A stretch of DNA of 64,000 nucleotides, taken from the NCBI RefSeq assembly GCF_003285265.1, contig NZ_CP030239.1:2190501-2254500 (forward strand), in the 5' to 3' direction. Both the position numbers and the translations under genes were made by a program. This DNA comes from Paracoccus mutanolyticus. Its GTDB lineage: Bacteria > Pseudomonadota > Alphaproteobacteria > Rhodobacterales > Rhodobacteraceae. Positions 27,571-36,582 of this stretch are shown here, piece after piece. Below the pieces are notes generated by a model, which searched no databases, was not told the origin of the DNA, and saw only the letters and a program-made list of their open reading frames with translations. Numbering within the stretch: the first letter of the stretch is position 1; every line of letters begins with the position of its first letter.

Positions 27571-28892
27571 TCAGCCCCGTGCGCGGACCACCTGCAGCAG
27601 CGGCATGACGTCGGACATGTCGGACCATGCGCCTGGCCGGTCAGCGCCTTGCGCAGCGGCATGAACAGCGCCTTGCCCTTGCGGCCGGTGGCCTGCTTGA
27701 CCGCATTGGTGAATTCCCCCCAGGTCGCGTCGCTATAGGGCGGGGGCGGCAGCAGGGTCATCGCCTGGGCGATGAAATCGGCATCCTCGGGGTCGATCTG
27801 CGGTTCGGCCCCCTGCGAAAAGATCTGCCACCAGCCCGCAAGGTCGTCGAGCCGGGTGATGTTCTGCGACGCCACCCGCCAGAAGCGCTCGGCCAGGTCC
27901 GCAGGCACGTCCAGGGCCGCGATGCGGTCCTTGACCGCGTCGAAGGGCAGGGACTGGTTCGCCTCGCGCGTCAGCGGCCACAGGTCCTCGGCGTCGAACT
28001 TGGTGGGCGAGGCGCCGAACTGCGACAGCTCGAAGCCGGCAGCCAGCTCGTCCAGCGACATCTTCAGCTCGACCGGCTGCGAGGAGCCCAGCCGCGCCAT
28101 CAGCGACAGCAGCGCCTCGGGCGCCACCCCCGACTCGCGCAGGTCCTTGATCGCCAGCACGCCCAGGCGCTTGGACAGTTCCTCGCCCTGTGCGCCGGTC
28201 AGAAGGCTGTGATGGGCGAAGGCCGGCGGCGTGGCGCCAAGCGCGCGGATGATCTGGATCTGCGTCGCGGTGTTCGTCACATGGTCGGCGCCGCGCACGA
28301 TATGGGTGACGCCCATGTCGGCGTCATCGACAGAAGACGCGAAGGTATAAAGCACCTGCCCGTCGGCGCGGATCAGAACGGGGTCGGACACGGACGCCGC
28401 GTCGATGGAAATGTCGCCCAGGATGCCGTCCGGCCACTCGATCCGCTCCTGATCCAGCAGGAAGCGCCAATAGCCGTCCCGGCCCTCGGCCCGCAGACGC
28501 GCCTTGTCCTCGTCCGACAGGTTCAGCCCGGCGCGGTCATAGACCGGCGCTTGCCCATGTTCAGCTGCTCTGCGCTTCAGGTCCAGCTCGGTCGGGGTCT
28601 CGAACACCTCGTAAAGCCGGCCGGCGGCACGCAGCCCCTCGGCCGCCTCGGCATAGCGGTCCAGCCGGTCCGACTGGCGTTCGATCCGGTCCCAGGTCAG
28701 GCCCAGCCATTCCAGGTCGCGCTGGATGCCGTCCGCATATTCCTGCTTGGACCGCTCGCGGTCCGTATCGTCGAGGCGCAGGATGAAGGTACCGCCCGCC
28801 TTGCGCGCGATCAGATAGTTCATCAGCGCCGTGCGCAGGTTGCCGACATGGATGTGGCCGGTGGGCGAGGGGGCAAAGCGGGTGGTGGTCAT
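27571..28892 (-). pseudogene. gltX: Glutamyl-tRNA synthetase GltX, frameshift near the end
   Basis: Class I aminoacyl-tRNA synthetase of about 440 residues. The HIGH-type motif is APSPTGHIHVGNLRTAL and the KMSKS-type motif is ELSKRLGV. The frame runs from 28892 and breaks at about 27622: HGPTCPTSC should read HGPDMSDVMPLLQVVRARG followed by the true stop at 27571-27573. One G lost in CCGG explains it. Many alphaproteobacteria have two gltX genes and the short KMSKS segment may mark one of them. Essential or nearly so, hence likely a sequence error. Confidence 0.9.
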
Positions 28893-28970
28893 GGATGGTC
28901 TCCTGTCGGCTTCGCTCTTTCACAAACGGCGGTTTTTGTCCATATCGGGGCCTAAGGACGAGGTGATGCG

Positions 28971-29378
28971 ATGCTGGACTGGAAGACTGCCGAGGCACCC
29001 GACGCGGCGCTGATCGAGGAAATGGCGCGCGAAGCCATTGCCGCCCTGCCGCCCGAATTCGCCGGCCCCGCCGCGCAGGTCGTGCTGCGGGTCGAGGATT
29101 TCGCGGCCGAGGACGTGCTGGACGAGCTGGAGATCGACGACCCGCTGGACCTGACCGGCCTTTACGACGGGGTGCCGATGACCGAGAAATCGGCCAGCGA
29201 GCCGCAGCATTTCCCCGACACGGTCTGGTTGTTCCGCCGCGCCATCCTGGACGAATGGGCCGCGCGCGGGGATGTCAGCCTAGGCGCGCTGGTGGGCCAT
29301 GTCGTGGTCCACGAATTCGCCCATCACTTCGGCTGGTCGGACGACGATATCGCCGCCATCGACCGCTGGTGGGAATGA
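28971..29378 (+). CDS. Zincin-type metallopeptidase (DUF1025 family)
   Basis: Small cytosolic protein of 135 residues with the zinc-binding HExxH motif in VVVHEFAHHFGWSDDDI near the C-terminus, typical of the 'metallopeptidase family protein' group (Zincin_1). Upstream residues DPLDLTGLYDGVPMTEKS also fit the family. Substrate unknown. Divergent from gltX, with about 78 bases between the starts. Confidence 0.88.
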   Translation: MLDWKTAEAPDAALIEEMAREAIAALPPEFAGPAAQVVLRVEDFAAEDVLDELEIDDPLDLTGLYDGVPMTEKSASEPQHFPDTVWLFRRAILDEWAARGDVSLGALVGHVVVHEFAHHFGWSDDDIAAIDRWWE

Positions 29379-29385
29379 CCGGGGC

Positions 29386-31265
29386 CTAGCCCCGCGGCAT
29401 TCCCGCCGGACGGGCCGTGCGTTTCTGGGCGGCGATGCGGAAGGGCGCGTTCGGCGCGCCGTATCCCGCGTAATTCCCCTGACGCTGGACGATTTCCAGA
29501 AAGAATCCGTCCTCGCGCGGGGTGGAATACAGCTGGAAGAACTGGCCGCCCGCGTCCTCGTCATACATGACGTTGTGGCGGCGCAGCCGCTCGGTCAGCG
29601 ACGCGTCAAGGCCGAAGCGGGCGGCCACGTCGTCGTAATAGTTCGCGCCGATGCGCAGGGCCGGAAAGCCCAGCCCCTCCAGCGCCGCGGCGGTGGTGAA
29701 GATGTCGGCGCTGGCGAATGCGATGTGCTGGACCGACGAGCCCAGGCTTTCCTCGATGAAGCGGCCGGCCAGGGTACGGCGCGCCTCGGCCCCGTTCAGG
29801 GTGACGCGCATCCCGCCCGAGCGGATGGCCTGCGACCGCACCAGCCCGTCGGGGTCGATCACGTCCACCATGGGCGATTTCTGCGCGTCGAAGATTTCGG
29901 TGTAGAACAGCGACGACGACAGCATCTCGTCATAGGGCATGGTCTGGCCCAGGTGGTCGATGCCGGTGATGCCGGCGCCCGCGACCTGCGGCTGGTCGAT
30001 GCGGAAATCGACCTGCCAGATGTTGGCGAGGTCCGAGCGGCTGTCCAGGAACCGCATGACGCTGCCCGAGACGCCCCGGATGGCGGGAATCGACAGCTCG
30101 CCCGCGCCGACGTCCTGCGCATGGGGCTGTGCCAGCAGCGCGGTCGCGCGGGCATGCGCCGCCTGCGCGTCGGGTAGGTTCAGCCCGATTTCGGAAACGG
30201 TCGTGCCATGCGCCACGTAAGAGGTGCGGGCAAAGCCGCGCGGGTCGGTGTTGACCAGCACGTTCGCATCGCCCTGCCGCCACAGCGTCACCGCCTTGGA
30301 GACATGGCGCCCGGCGGGCTGGAAGCCCGTCGCGGCCAGCAGCGCACCCAGCGCCGGGGCCTCGTCCTCGCTGGTGGCGAACTCGATGAACTGGATGCCG
30401 CCGACCTGCTGGGGGGGCGGGAAATCGGGCAGGTCGGTTTGCAGCGCCGGCTCGGCGCGCCGGGCGCGGTCCTGCACCGCGATCAGGCTGCGGTGCCCGT
30501 CCAGCGCCACCAGCCGGGGCAGCCCCGCGCGGAACTGGTCGTTGAAGATTTCCAGGCTGAGCCAGCCGTCATAGCCCGTCGCCATGACCGCGCGCATGAA
30601 GCGGGTGACGTCCAGGTCGCCCTCGCCCGGCATGTTGCGGAAGTGGCGCGACCAGTACAGCAGGTCCATGTCGATGGCCGGCGCGTCCGCCATCTGCACG
30701 AAAAAGATCTTGTCGGCCGGGATCGCGCGGATGCTGTCGGGTTCGATCCGGCGCGCCAGCGTGTGAAAGCTGTCGAGGATCAGCCCGATGTTCGGATGGT
30801 CGGCGCGGCGCACGACCTCCCATGCGTCGCGGTGGTCGTTGACGAAGCGGCCCCAGCACAGCGCCTCGTATCCGACGCGGATGCCGTATTGGCGGGCAAG
30901 CTCGCCCAGGTCGTGGAAATCGGCGGCCATGCGGTCGATGCCGCCCATCGCCGCCGGGTGCAGCGAGGAGCAGAACAGCACCAGATCGGTGCCCAGCTGG
31001 TTCATCAGCTCGAACTTGCGCGCAGCGCGGGCAAAGGCGCGCGAACGGTGGGGCTCGGGCAGGCCCTCGAAGTCGCGGAAGGGCTGGAACAGGGTGATCT
31101 CCAGCCCCTGGTCGCGCACCATGCGCCCGACCTCGGCCGGGCTGAAGCCGAGGCGATGAAATCCTGTTCGAAAATCTCGATCCCGTCAAAGCCGGCGGCG
31201 GCGATGGCGGTCAGCTTCTCGGTCAGGTTGCCCGACAAGGATACCGTTGCGATCGAGGTTTTCAT
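29386..31265 (-). pseudogene. quiC: QuiC-like dehydroshikimate dehydratase (isomerase/HPPD fusion), frameshifted
   Basis: Two-domain protein of about 626 residues: an N-terminal xylose-isomerase-like TIM barrel and a C-terminal HPPD-like dioxygenase fold. This is the build of QuiC-type 3-dehydroshikimate dehydratases, which make protocatechuate. Metal-ligand positions are present in the barrel: YEALCWGRF (Glu), LILDSFHTL (Asp), FVQMADAP (Gln) and LSLEIFNDQ (Glu). The C-terminal half has the HIAFASADI His and FFLEIVQRQG Glu of the HPPD fold. Start MKTSIATVSLSG at 31265; one base is lost at about 31150 (GCCTCGGCTTC), after which MVRDQGLEIT continues. Divergent from a flavoprotein gene. Confidence 0.8.
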
Positions 31266-31387
31266 GGGGGTCTCGTGGTCTGAAGATGCGGAGGCGAGAA
31301 CACCACAGATCGCGGCGCGGGGAAAGATGGGTTGATTTGTTGCCTTTATTTCAATAATGGAAAGCCATTCCATTACATGGGGGCGCA

Positions 31388-33078
31388 ATGCGGCGCAACT
31401 GCGATCTTCTGGTGCTGGGCTCGGGCGCGGCGGGGCTGTCGGCGGCGCTGACCGGCGCGCGGCTCGGGCTGCGCGTGGTCCTGGCCGAAAAGGCCGAGGT
31501 GCTGGGCGGAACCAGCGCCTGGTCGGGCGGCTGGATCTGGTGCCCGGGCAACGCGCTGGCGGCCGAGGCCGGGATCGCCGATCCGCCGGGCGCGGCGCGG
31601 CGCTATCTGGCCGCCGCGCTGGGACCGGATTTCGACGCGGCGCGGGTCGATGCGTTCCTGGAAAACGCGCCCCGCATGGTGGATTTCCTGCGCGATGCGG
31701 GGCTGGATTTCGAAAGCGGCAGCCGGATTCCCGACACCTATGGCCATCTGCCGGGGGCGGGGACGGGCGGACGTTCCGTCATCGCGGCGGCCTACGACGG
31801 GCGGCGGATGGGGGCGCTGATCGACCTGCTGCGCCCGCCACTGCGCGAGACGAGCTTCTGGGGCATGACGATCCAAGCGGGGGCGGACCTGCGGGCCTTC
31901 CTGACGATGCGCCGCTCGGCCCGGTCTCTGGCGCATGTGACGATGCGCGTGGGGCGGCATCTGTGGGACCTGGCGCGGCATGGGCGGGCGATGCAGCTGC
32001 GCAACGGACAGGCGCTGGTCGCGCGGCTGATGGTGGCGGCGCAGGACGCCGGCGTGGTGTTCCTGACGCAGGCCCCGGGGCAACAGCTTCTGGTCGATGC
32101 GGGCCGCGCGCCGGGGCGGTGCTGGACACGCCCGACGGGCCGGTGCGGGTCCGCGCCGCGCGCGGGGTCGTGCTGGCGACCGGCGGTTGGCCGCATGACG
32201 GCGCGCGCCGCGCGGCGCAGTTCCCGCGCAACGACTGCCACGCCACCCTGGCCGTGCCGACCGCGCAGGGCGACGGCGTGCGCCTGGCCGAGGCGCTGGG
32301 CGCCGTGCAGGCCCGCGACCTGGCAAGCCCCGCCGCGCTGTGCCCGGTGTCCGAGGTGCCCTGGCCCGACGGCCGACGCGGCGTCTTTCCCCATGTCATC
32401 GAACGCGGCAAGCCGGGCCTGATCGCCGTGCTGCAGGACGGCCGGCGCTTTTGCAACGAAGGGCTAGGCTACCACGACTATGTCACCGCGCTGCTGCGCG
32501 CGGTGCCCAAGGGGGCTGTGCCGCAATCCTGGCTGATCTGCACGCGCGCCTTTCAGCGCCGCTATGGGCTGGGCATCAGCCGGCCCGCGCCGGTCCCGGC
32601 CGGGCCCTGGATCCGGCGCGGCTATATCAAGACCGGCGACACGCCCGAGGCGCTGGCGCGGGCCTGCGGCATCGACCCCGCAGGGCTGGCTGCGACGCTT
32701 GCGGACTGGAACCGCCATGCGGCGCGGGGCGAGGATCCGGCGTTCGGGCGGGGCAGCACCCCTTACATGCGCCTGCAGGGCGACCCGGATGTGAAGCCCA
32801 ATCCCTGCGTCGCGCCGATCGACCGCGGGCCCTATTATGCGGTGCGGGTGATCCCCGGCAGCTTCGGCACCTTTGCCGGGCTGCGAACGGATGCGCGCGC
32901 CCGGGTGCTGGACGGGCAGGGCGCGCCGATCCCCGGTCTTTATGCCGCAGGCTGCGACATGGCCAGCGTCATGGGCGGGCATTATCCGGCGGGCGGCATC
33001 AACCTGGGCCCCGCGCTGACCTTTGGCCATGTCGCCGCAAGGGACGCGGCGGGCCGGCCCGATTCGGAGGACGCATGA
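31388..33078 (+). pseudogene. FAD-dependent dehydrogenase/reductase, frameshifted
   Basis: Flavoprotein of the succinate dehydrogenase/fumarate reductase and 3-ketosteroid dehydrogenase superfamily. Rossmann FAD motif LLVLGSGAAGLSAALTGARLG at the N-terminus; the second half has GVVLATGGWPHD, the C-terminal FAD loop GLYAAGCDMASVMGGHYPAG and ALTFGHVAA. No signal peptide, so probably cytosolic. Frame change near 32110 in CGCGCCGGGGCGG; joined length about 563 residues. Its stop overlaps the start of the next gene (ATGA), so they form an operon. The substrate cannot be read from sequence; the neighbours suggest a hydroaromatic or cyclitol compound (inference). Confidence 0.75.
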
Positions 33079-33899
33079 CACGACCGATCTCGCTTGCCCA
33101 TCTGACCGCCATCGAACTGTCGCCGCCCGAGCTGATCCACATGGCCGCGCGGCTGGGCTATGATGCCGTGGGGCTGCGGTTGATCCGGGTCACGCCCGAT
33201 ACGCCCGGCTATCCGCTGATGAAGGACCCGGCGCTGATGGCCGCGACACGCGCGGCACTGGACCGGACCGGGCTGCGCGTGCAGGATATCGAATTCGTCC
33301 GCATCACCCCCGGGCTCGACGTGGCCGCGCTGGGTCCCTTCCTTGAGGCCGGGGCGACCCTGGGGGCGCGGCAGGTGATCTGCGCGCCCTATGATCCCGA
33401 CCTTGCCCGGCTGGCCGATACGCTCGGCACCCTTTCGGGCGCCTGCCGCGCGCGGGGCTTGCAGGCGGTTCTGGAGTTCTTTCCCTGGACCGCCGTGCCC
33501 GACCTTGCGACCGCGCTGCGCGTCGTCGAGGCGGCGGGACCCGAGGCTGGGCTGCTGGTCGATACGCTGCATTTCGACCGCTCGGCCAGCAGCATCGTCG
33601 ATCTGGGCCGCGCGCTGCCCCGAATGCCCTTCCTGCACCTGTGCGACGCGCCCGTGGCGCCGCCCTACACGACCGAGGCGCTGTTCCACGCCGGCCGGGT
33701 CGAGCGCCTGCCCGCGGGCGAGGGCCAGATTCCCCTGTGCCCGATCCTGGACGCGCTGCCCCCGGATCTGCCCGTCGCGCTGGAGGTGCCGATGACCGCC
33801 CGCACCCGGGCCGAGGGCATCGAATCGGTCGCCCGCCATGTGCTGGAGCGCACCCGTGCCTTTCTGGCCGGGCTCAAGGAAGCCGCAACTCCCGGCTGA
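33075..33899 (+). CDS. Sugar phosphate isomerase/epimerase family protein
   Basis: Single-domain xylose-isomerase-like TIM barrel of 274 residues (AP_endonuc_2 fold). Motifs: LVDTLHFDRSAS and FLHLCDAP for metal binding and LALEVPMTARTR-type C-terminal strand with Glu. Intact. Overlaps the flavoprotein by 4 bases, so the two act together. A second copy of this fold forms the N-terminal half of the divergent QuiC-like protein. The reaction is unknown; isomerisation, epimerisation or dehydration of a hydroxylated ring or sugar acid is plausible. Confidence 0.8.
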   Translation: MTRPISLAHLTAIELSPPELIHMAARLGYDAVGLRLIRVTPDTPGYPLMKDPALMAATRAALDRTGLRVQDIEFVRITPGLDVAALGPFLEAGATLGARQVICAPYDPDLARLADTLGTLSGACRARGLQAVLEFFPWTAVPDLATALRVVEAAGPEAGLLVDTLHFDRSASSIVDLGRALPRMPFLHLCDAPVAPPYTTEALFHAGRVERLPAGEGQIPLCPILDALPPDLPVALEVPMTARTRAEGIESVARHVLERTRAFLAGLKEAATPG

Positions 33900-33942
33900 A
33901 CAGGGCCTCGGGGGCTGACGTCACGACATCGCGTCAAAAAGC

Positions 33943-33971
33943 TTGCAACCTGCCGGGACTATTGGCTAAAC
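33943..33971 (+). promoter_or_regulatory. Candidate sigma-70 promoter for the copper operon
   Basis: TTGCAA, 17-base spacer, CTAAAC. It lies in the 377-base gap before the DUF2946 gene, so the leader would be about 300 bases. Apart from this and the hairpins at 34210-34233 nothing gene-like is seen in 33900-34276. Confidence 0.35.
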
Positions 33972-34209
33972 CTGCGACACGTTGCGCATGGCCTTGCATC
34001 TATGCGCGGGTTTTGCATCAGGGCTCTGCTGTTCCTGAACCGCTGGCGTGCCTTGGGCATGGCGACGTGTCGGGTCGTGTCGATGCATCACCCTTGCGCA
34101 GGGCAGCGCGCTGCTGGCGACGGTTGCAGTGCCCCCGTCGCCAGCCATCCCCTTTTCTTGCCTTGGTCCTGTCCCGCGCCGCCGGATGCTGCATCGTGTC
34201 GCGGGCCTT

Positions 34210-34233
34210 GGGGGTTCCCCCGGACGGGGTTTT
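34210..34233 (+). promoter_or_regulatory. Two overlapping hairpins, possible attenuator
   Basis: GGGGG-TT-CCCCC (34210-34221) competes with CCCC-GGAC-GGGG-TTTT (34218-34233). The second has the look of a short intrinsic terminator and shares its 5' arm with the first. It sits 44 bases before the DUF2946 start. Stems are short, so this is a suggestion only. Confidence 0.25.
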
Positions 34234-34276
34234 CTGGCAGCAGGGACGGGGAAGGGTCGGAGGCCGGGGCGCAGGC

Positions 34277-34696
34277 ATGGCATCGCAGGGCAGAATGAAA
34301 ACCGGATGCCGGGCGGGGCCGCTGCGTTGGCTGGCCCTGGTGCTGGTGCTGCCCTTTCTGCTGCTTGCCGCCTTCAAGCCGGGGACCATGCTGGCCGCCG
34401 ATGCGCAGGGCCGGATCATGGTCCTGCTGTGCGGCGGCCACGGCCCGGTCGAGATGGCGGTGGGTCTGGACGGCACGCTGACGCCGGTTTCGGACCTGGG
34501 CCACGATCCCGCCCCCGCCAAGGCGCCCTGCGGCTGGGCGCTGCACGGCCAGCCCGCGCTGACGGCGTCGGGCCCGGTGCTGCCTGTGCCCGTCCGTCTG
34601 TCGATCCGTTTGACCGAGGCCGCGCCGGTCCTGTCGCCCGCGCTTGTTCATCCGCCCGGCCCCGCCTGGCCCCGGGGTCCACCGCGCACCGCGTGA
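34277..34696 (+). CDS. DUF2946-type small membrane protein
   Basis: About 139 residues: a basic N-terminus, a hydrophobic segment (LALVLVLPFLLLAAF), the motif VLLCGGHGPVEM and a C-terminal Cys-Gly-Trp before a Pro-rich tail. DUF2946 proteins are small secreted or membrane proteins often encoded beside copper-handling genes, as here. ATG 34277 is used; an ATG at 34295 (MKTGCRAG) is possible. Followed by the YcnI-PCuAC and Sco genes on the same strand. Confidence 0.65.
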   Translation: MASQGRMKTGCRAGPLRWLALVLVLPFLLLAAFKPGTMLAADAQGRIMVLLCGGHGPVEMAVGLDGTLTPVSDLGHDPAPAKAPCGWALHGQPALTASGPVLPVPVRLSIRLTEAAPVLSPALVHPPGPAWPRGPPRTA

Positions 34697-34756
34697 CGGT
34701 TGCGTTCGCGCGCCCTTCGGGCGTGTGCCCCTTGTCCTTGCATGCGGAACGGATTC

Positions 34757-35722
34757 ATGCGGAAACAGATGTTCGGCGCCCTGGTGGGTGCCTCGATTGC
34801 GGCGATAGCGAGCCCGGCGCTGGCCCATGTCACGCTGGAGCGGGCCGAGGCGCCCGCCGGCTCGACCTACAAGGCGGTGCTGCGCATCGGCCACGGTTGC
34901 GATGGCAAGGCCACCCGGACCTTGCGCGTCCAGATCCCGGACGGCTTTTACAACGCCAGGCCGATGCCCAAGCCAGGCTGGCAGCTGGCGACCACGACGA
35001 GGCCTTATGCCCGGCCCTACGACAACCACGGCACCGCGATGACCGAGGGCGTGCGCGAGATCACCTGGTCGGGGGGCGAGCTGCCCGACGACTGGTATGA
35101 CGAATTCGTGCTGCGCGGCACCATCGGCCCCGAGGTCGCGCCGGGTGCCACGCTGTATTTCCCGACCGTGCAGGAATGCGACGGCGCCGCGGCGGAATGG
35201 ACCGATGCCTCGGGCAACGCGGCGGCAGAGAACCCCGCGCCGGCCCTGCAGGTGACCGAGGCGGCGGACCACGGCGACGGGCACGCCCATAGCCATGGCC
35301 ATGACGCGGCCGGTGCGGCCGTGCTGGGCGATCTGTCCATCGCAGGCGCCTCGGCCCGCGCCACGCCGCCCGGCGCCCCGGTCGGCGGCGTCGTGCTGGA
35401 CGTGACCAACAAGGGTGCCGCGGACGACCGGCTGGTCTCGGCCAGCACCCCCGTGGCGGGGCGGGTCGAGATCCACGAGATGGCGATGGAGGGTGACATC
35501 ATGCGGATGCGTCCCTTGCCGGACGGCTGGCCGGTGCCGGCGGGGCAGACGGTCTCGATGCAGGCGGGTGGACAGCACCTGATGCTGATGGAACTGAAGG
35601 GACCGCTGGTCGAGGGCCAGGCGCTGCCCCTGACCCTGCGCTTTGAACACGCGGGCGAGGTTGCGCTGACCGTGCCGGTCGGGCCCGCCGGAGGAAAGGG
35701 GGCAAGCCATGCCGGGCACTGA
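34757..35722 (+). CDS. YcnI (DUF1775)-PCuAC fusion copper chaperone
   Basis: Periplasmic copper-binding protein of about 321 residues. Signal peptide MRKQMFGALVGASIAAIASPALA; cleavage leaves His as the first mature residue (HVTLERAE), the N-terminal Cu ligand of YcnI domains. The DUF1775 domain is followed by a His-rich linker (HGDGHAHSHGHD) and a PCuAC domain with IHEMAMEGDIMRMRPL and QHLMLMEL, the Met/His Cu(I) ligands. PCuAC proteins deliver copper to the CuA site of cytochrome oxidase together with Sco, encoded next with a 14-base overlap. The fusion is known but worth noting. Confidence 0.88.
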   Translation: MRKQMFGALVGASIAAIASPALAHVTLERAEAPAGSTYKAVLRIGHGCDGKATRTLRVQIPDGFYNARPMPKPGWQLATTTRPYARPYDNHGTAMTEGVREITWSGGELPDDWYDEFVLRGTIGPEVAPGATLYFPTVQECDGAAAEWTDASGNAAAENPAPALQVTEAADHGDGHAHSHGHDAAGAAVLGDLSIAGASARATPPGAPVGGVVLDVTNKGAADDRLVSASTPVAGRVEIHEMAMEGDIMRMRPLPDGWPVPAGQTVSMQAGGQHLMLMELKGPLVEGQALPLTLRFEHAGEVALTVPVGPAGGKGASHAGH

Positions 35723-36326
35723 GAACAGGGGCGGGCTGCGCCGCATCCGCTGGGCGCTTTGGGGGCTGGTGGTGCTGGCCGTGCTGGTCGTGGCCTGGAT
35801 CCAGGTGATCGGCCCCCGGCTGTCGGCACTGCCCGACGCCGGCACGGCGAACCTGGGCCGGGGCGATTACCGGCTGGCCGCGACCGACGGCTCGGCCTTC
35901 ACGCAGGACAGCCTCAAGGGGGCGCCCTCGGCGGTGTTCTTCGGCTTCACCAATTGCCCCGACGTCTGCCCGACCACCCTGGGCGACATCGCTGGCTGGC
36001 AGGAGGAGTTCGCCGCCAAGGGCAAGCCGCTGCGCGCCTATCTGGTGACGGTCGACCCCGAGCGCGACACGCCCGAGCGTCTGCGCGACTATGTCTCCTG
36101 GGTGCCCGGGGTGGTGGGTGTGACCGGCGCGCCTGACGAGGTCGCCAAGGCCGTCAAGGCGTTCCGCGTCTATGCCCGCAAGGTCCAGACCGAGGATGGC
36201 TACACGATGGACCATTCCGCCATGGTCCTGCTGTTCGACGCCGAGGGGCGCTATGCCGGCCTGGTCGGCTATCAGGAGGACCCCGCCCGCACCCGCGCCA
36301 CGCTCGAGGCGCTGCTGGGGGCGTGA
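35709..36326 (+). CDS. sco: SCO1/SenC family copper chaperone
   Basis: Membrane-anchored thioredoxin-like protein of 205 residues. One N-terminal helix (WALWGLVVLAVLVVAWIQVI) anchors it with the domain in the periplasm. The copper-binding CPDVCP and the distant His in YTMDHSAMVLLF are present. It matures the CuA centre of cytochrome c oxidase with PCuAC. Overlaps the upstream chaperone gene, so translation is coupled. Confidence 0.93.
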   Translation: MPGTENRGGLRRIRWALWGLVVLAVLVVAWIQVIGPRLSALPDAGTANLGRGDYRLAATDGSAFTQDSLKGAPSAVFFGFTNCPDVCPTTLGDIAGWQEEFAAKGKPLRAYLVTVDPERDTPERLRDYVSWVPGVVGVTGAPDEVAKAVKAFRVYARKVQTEDGYTMDHSAMVLLFDAEGRYAGLVGYQEDPARTRATLEALLGA

Positions 36327-36377
36327 TCCCAGGTGCCCGGGCCAGCCCCGGGCGCCGCCTTCCCACGGGCCGGACAT

Positions 36378-36407
36378 GAAAAAAACCGCCCCGAGGGGCG
36401 GTTCTTT
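36378..36407. terminator. Bidirectional terminator between sco and tRNA-Arg
   Basis: AACCGCCCC-GA-GGGGCGGTT stem flanked by an A-run on the left (a T-run of about seven for minus-strand transcripts) and TCTTT on the right. It should end both the copper operon and the convergent tRNA-Arg transcript. Confidence 0.85.
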
Positions 36408-36410
36408 CAA

Positions 36411-36487
36411 TGGCGGACCCGGAGCGATTCGAACGCCCGACCCCCAGATTCGTAGTCTGGTGCTCTATCCAGCTGAGCTACGGGTCC
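36411..36487 (-). tRNA. tRNA-Arg (ACG)
   Basis: 77 nt with encoded CCA. Acceptor GGACCCG/CGGGTCC; anticodon arm CCAGA-CTACGAA-TCTGG with anticodon ACG (A34 becomes inosine); T-arm GGGCG-TTCGAAT-CGCTC. Terminator directly downstream. Confidence 0.95.
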
Positions 36488-36582
36488 GCTGTGAGGCGGT
36501 TATCTAGAGACAGGCGCCGGGGGGTGCAAGGCCAAAAATGAGGCCGCGCGAAGAAAACTGCGCGGGGTCGAATTCCCGGCGG

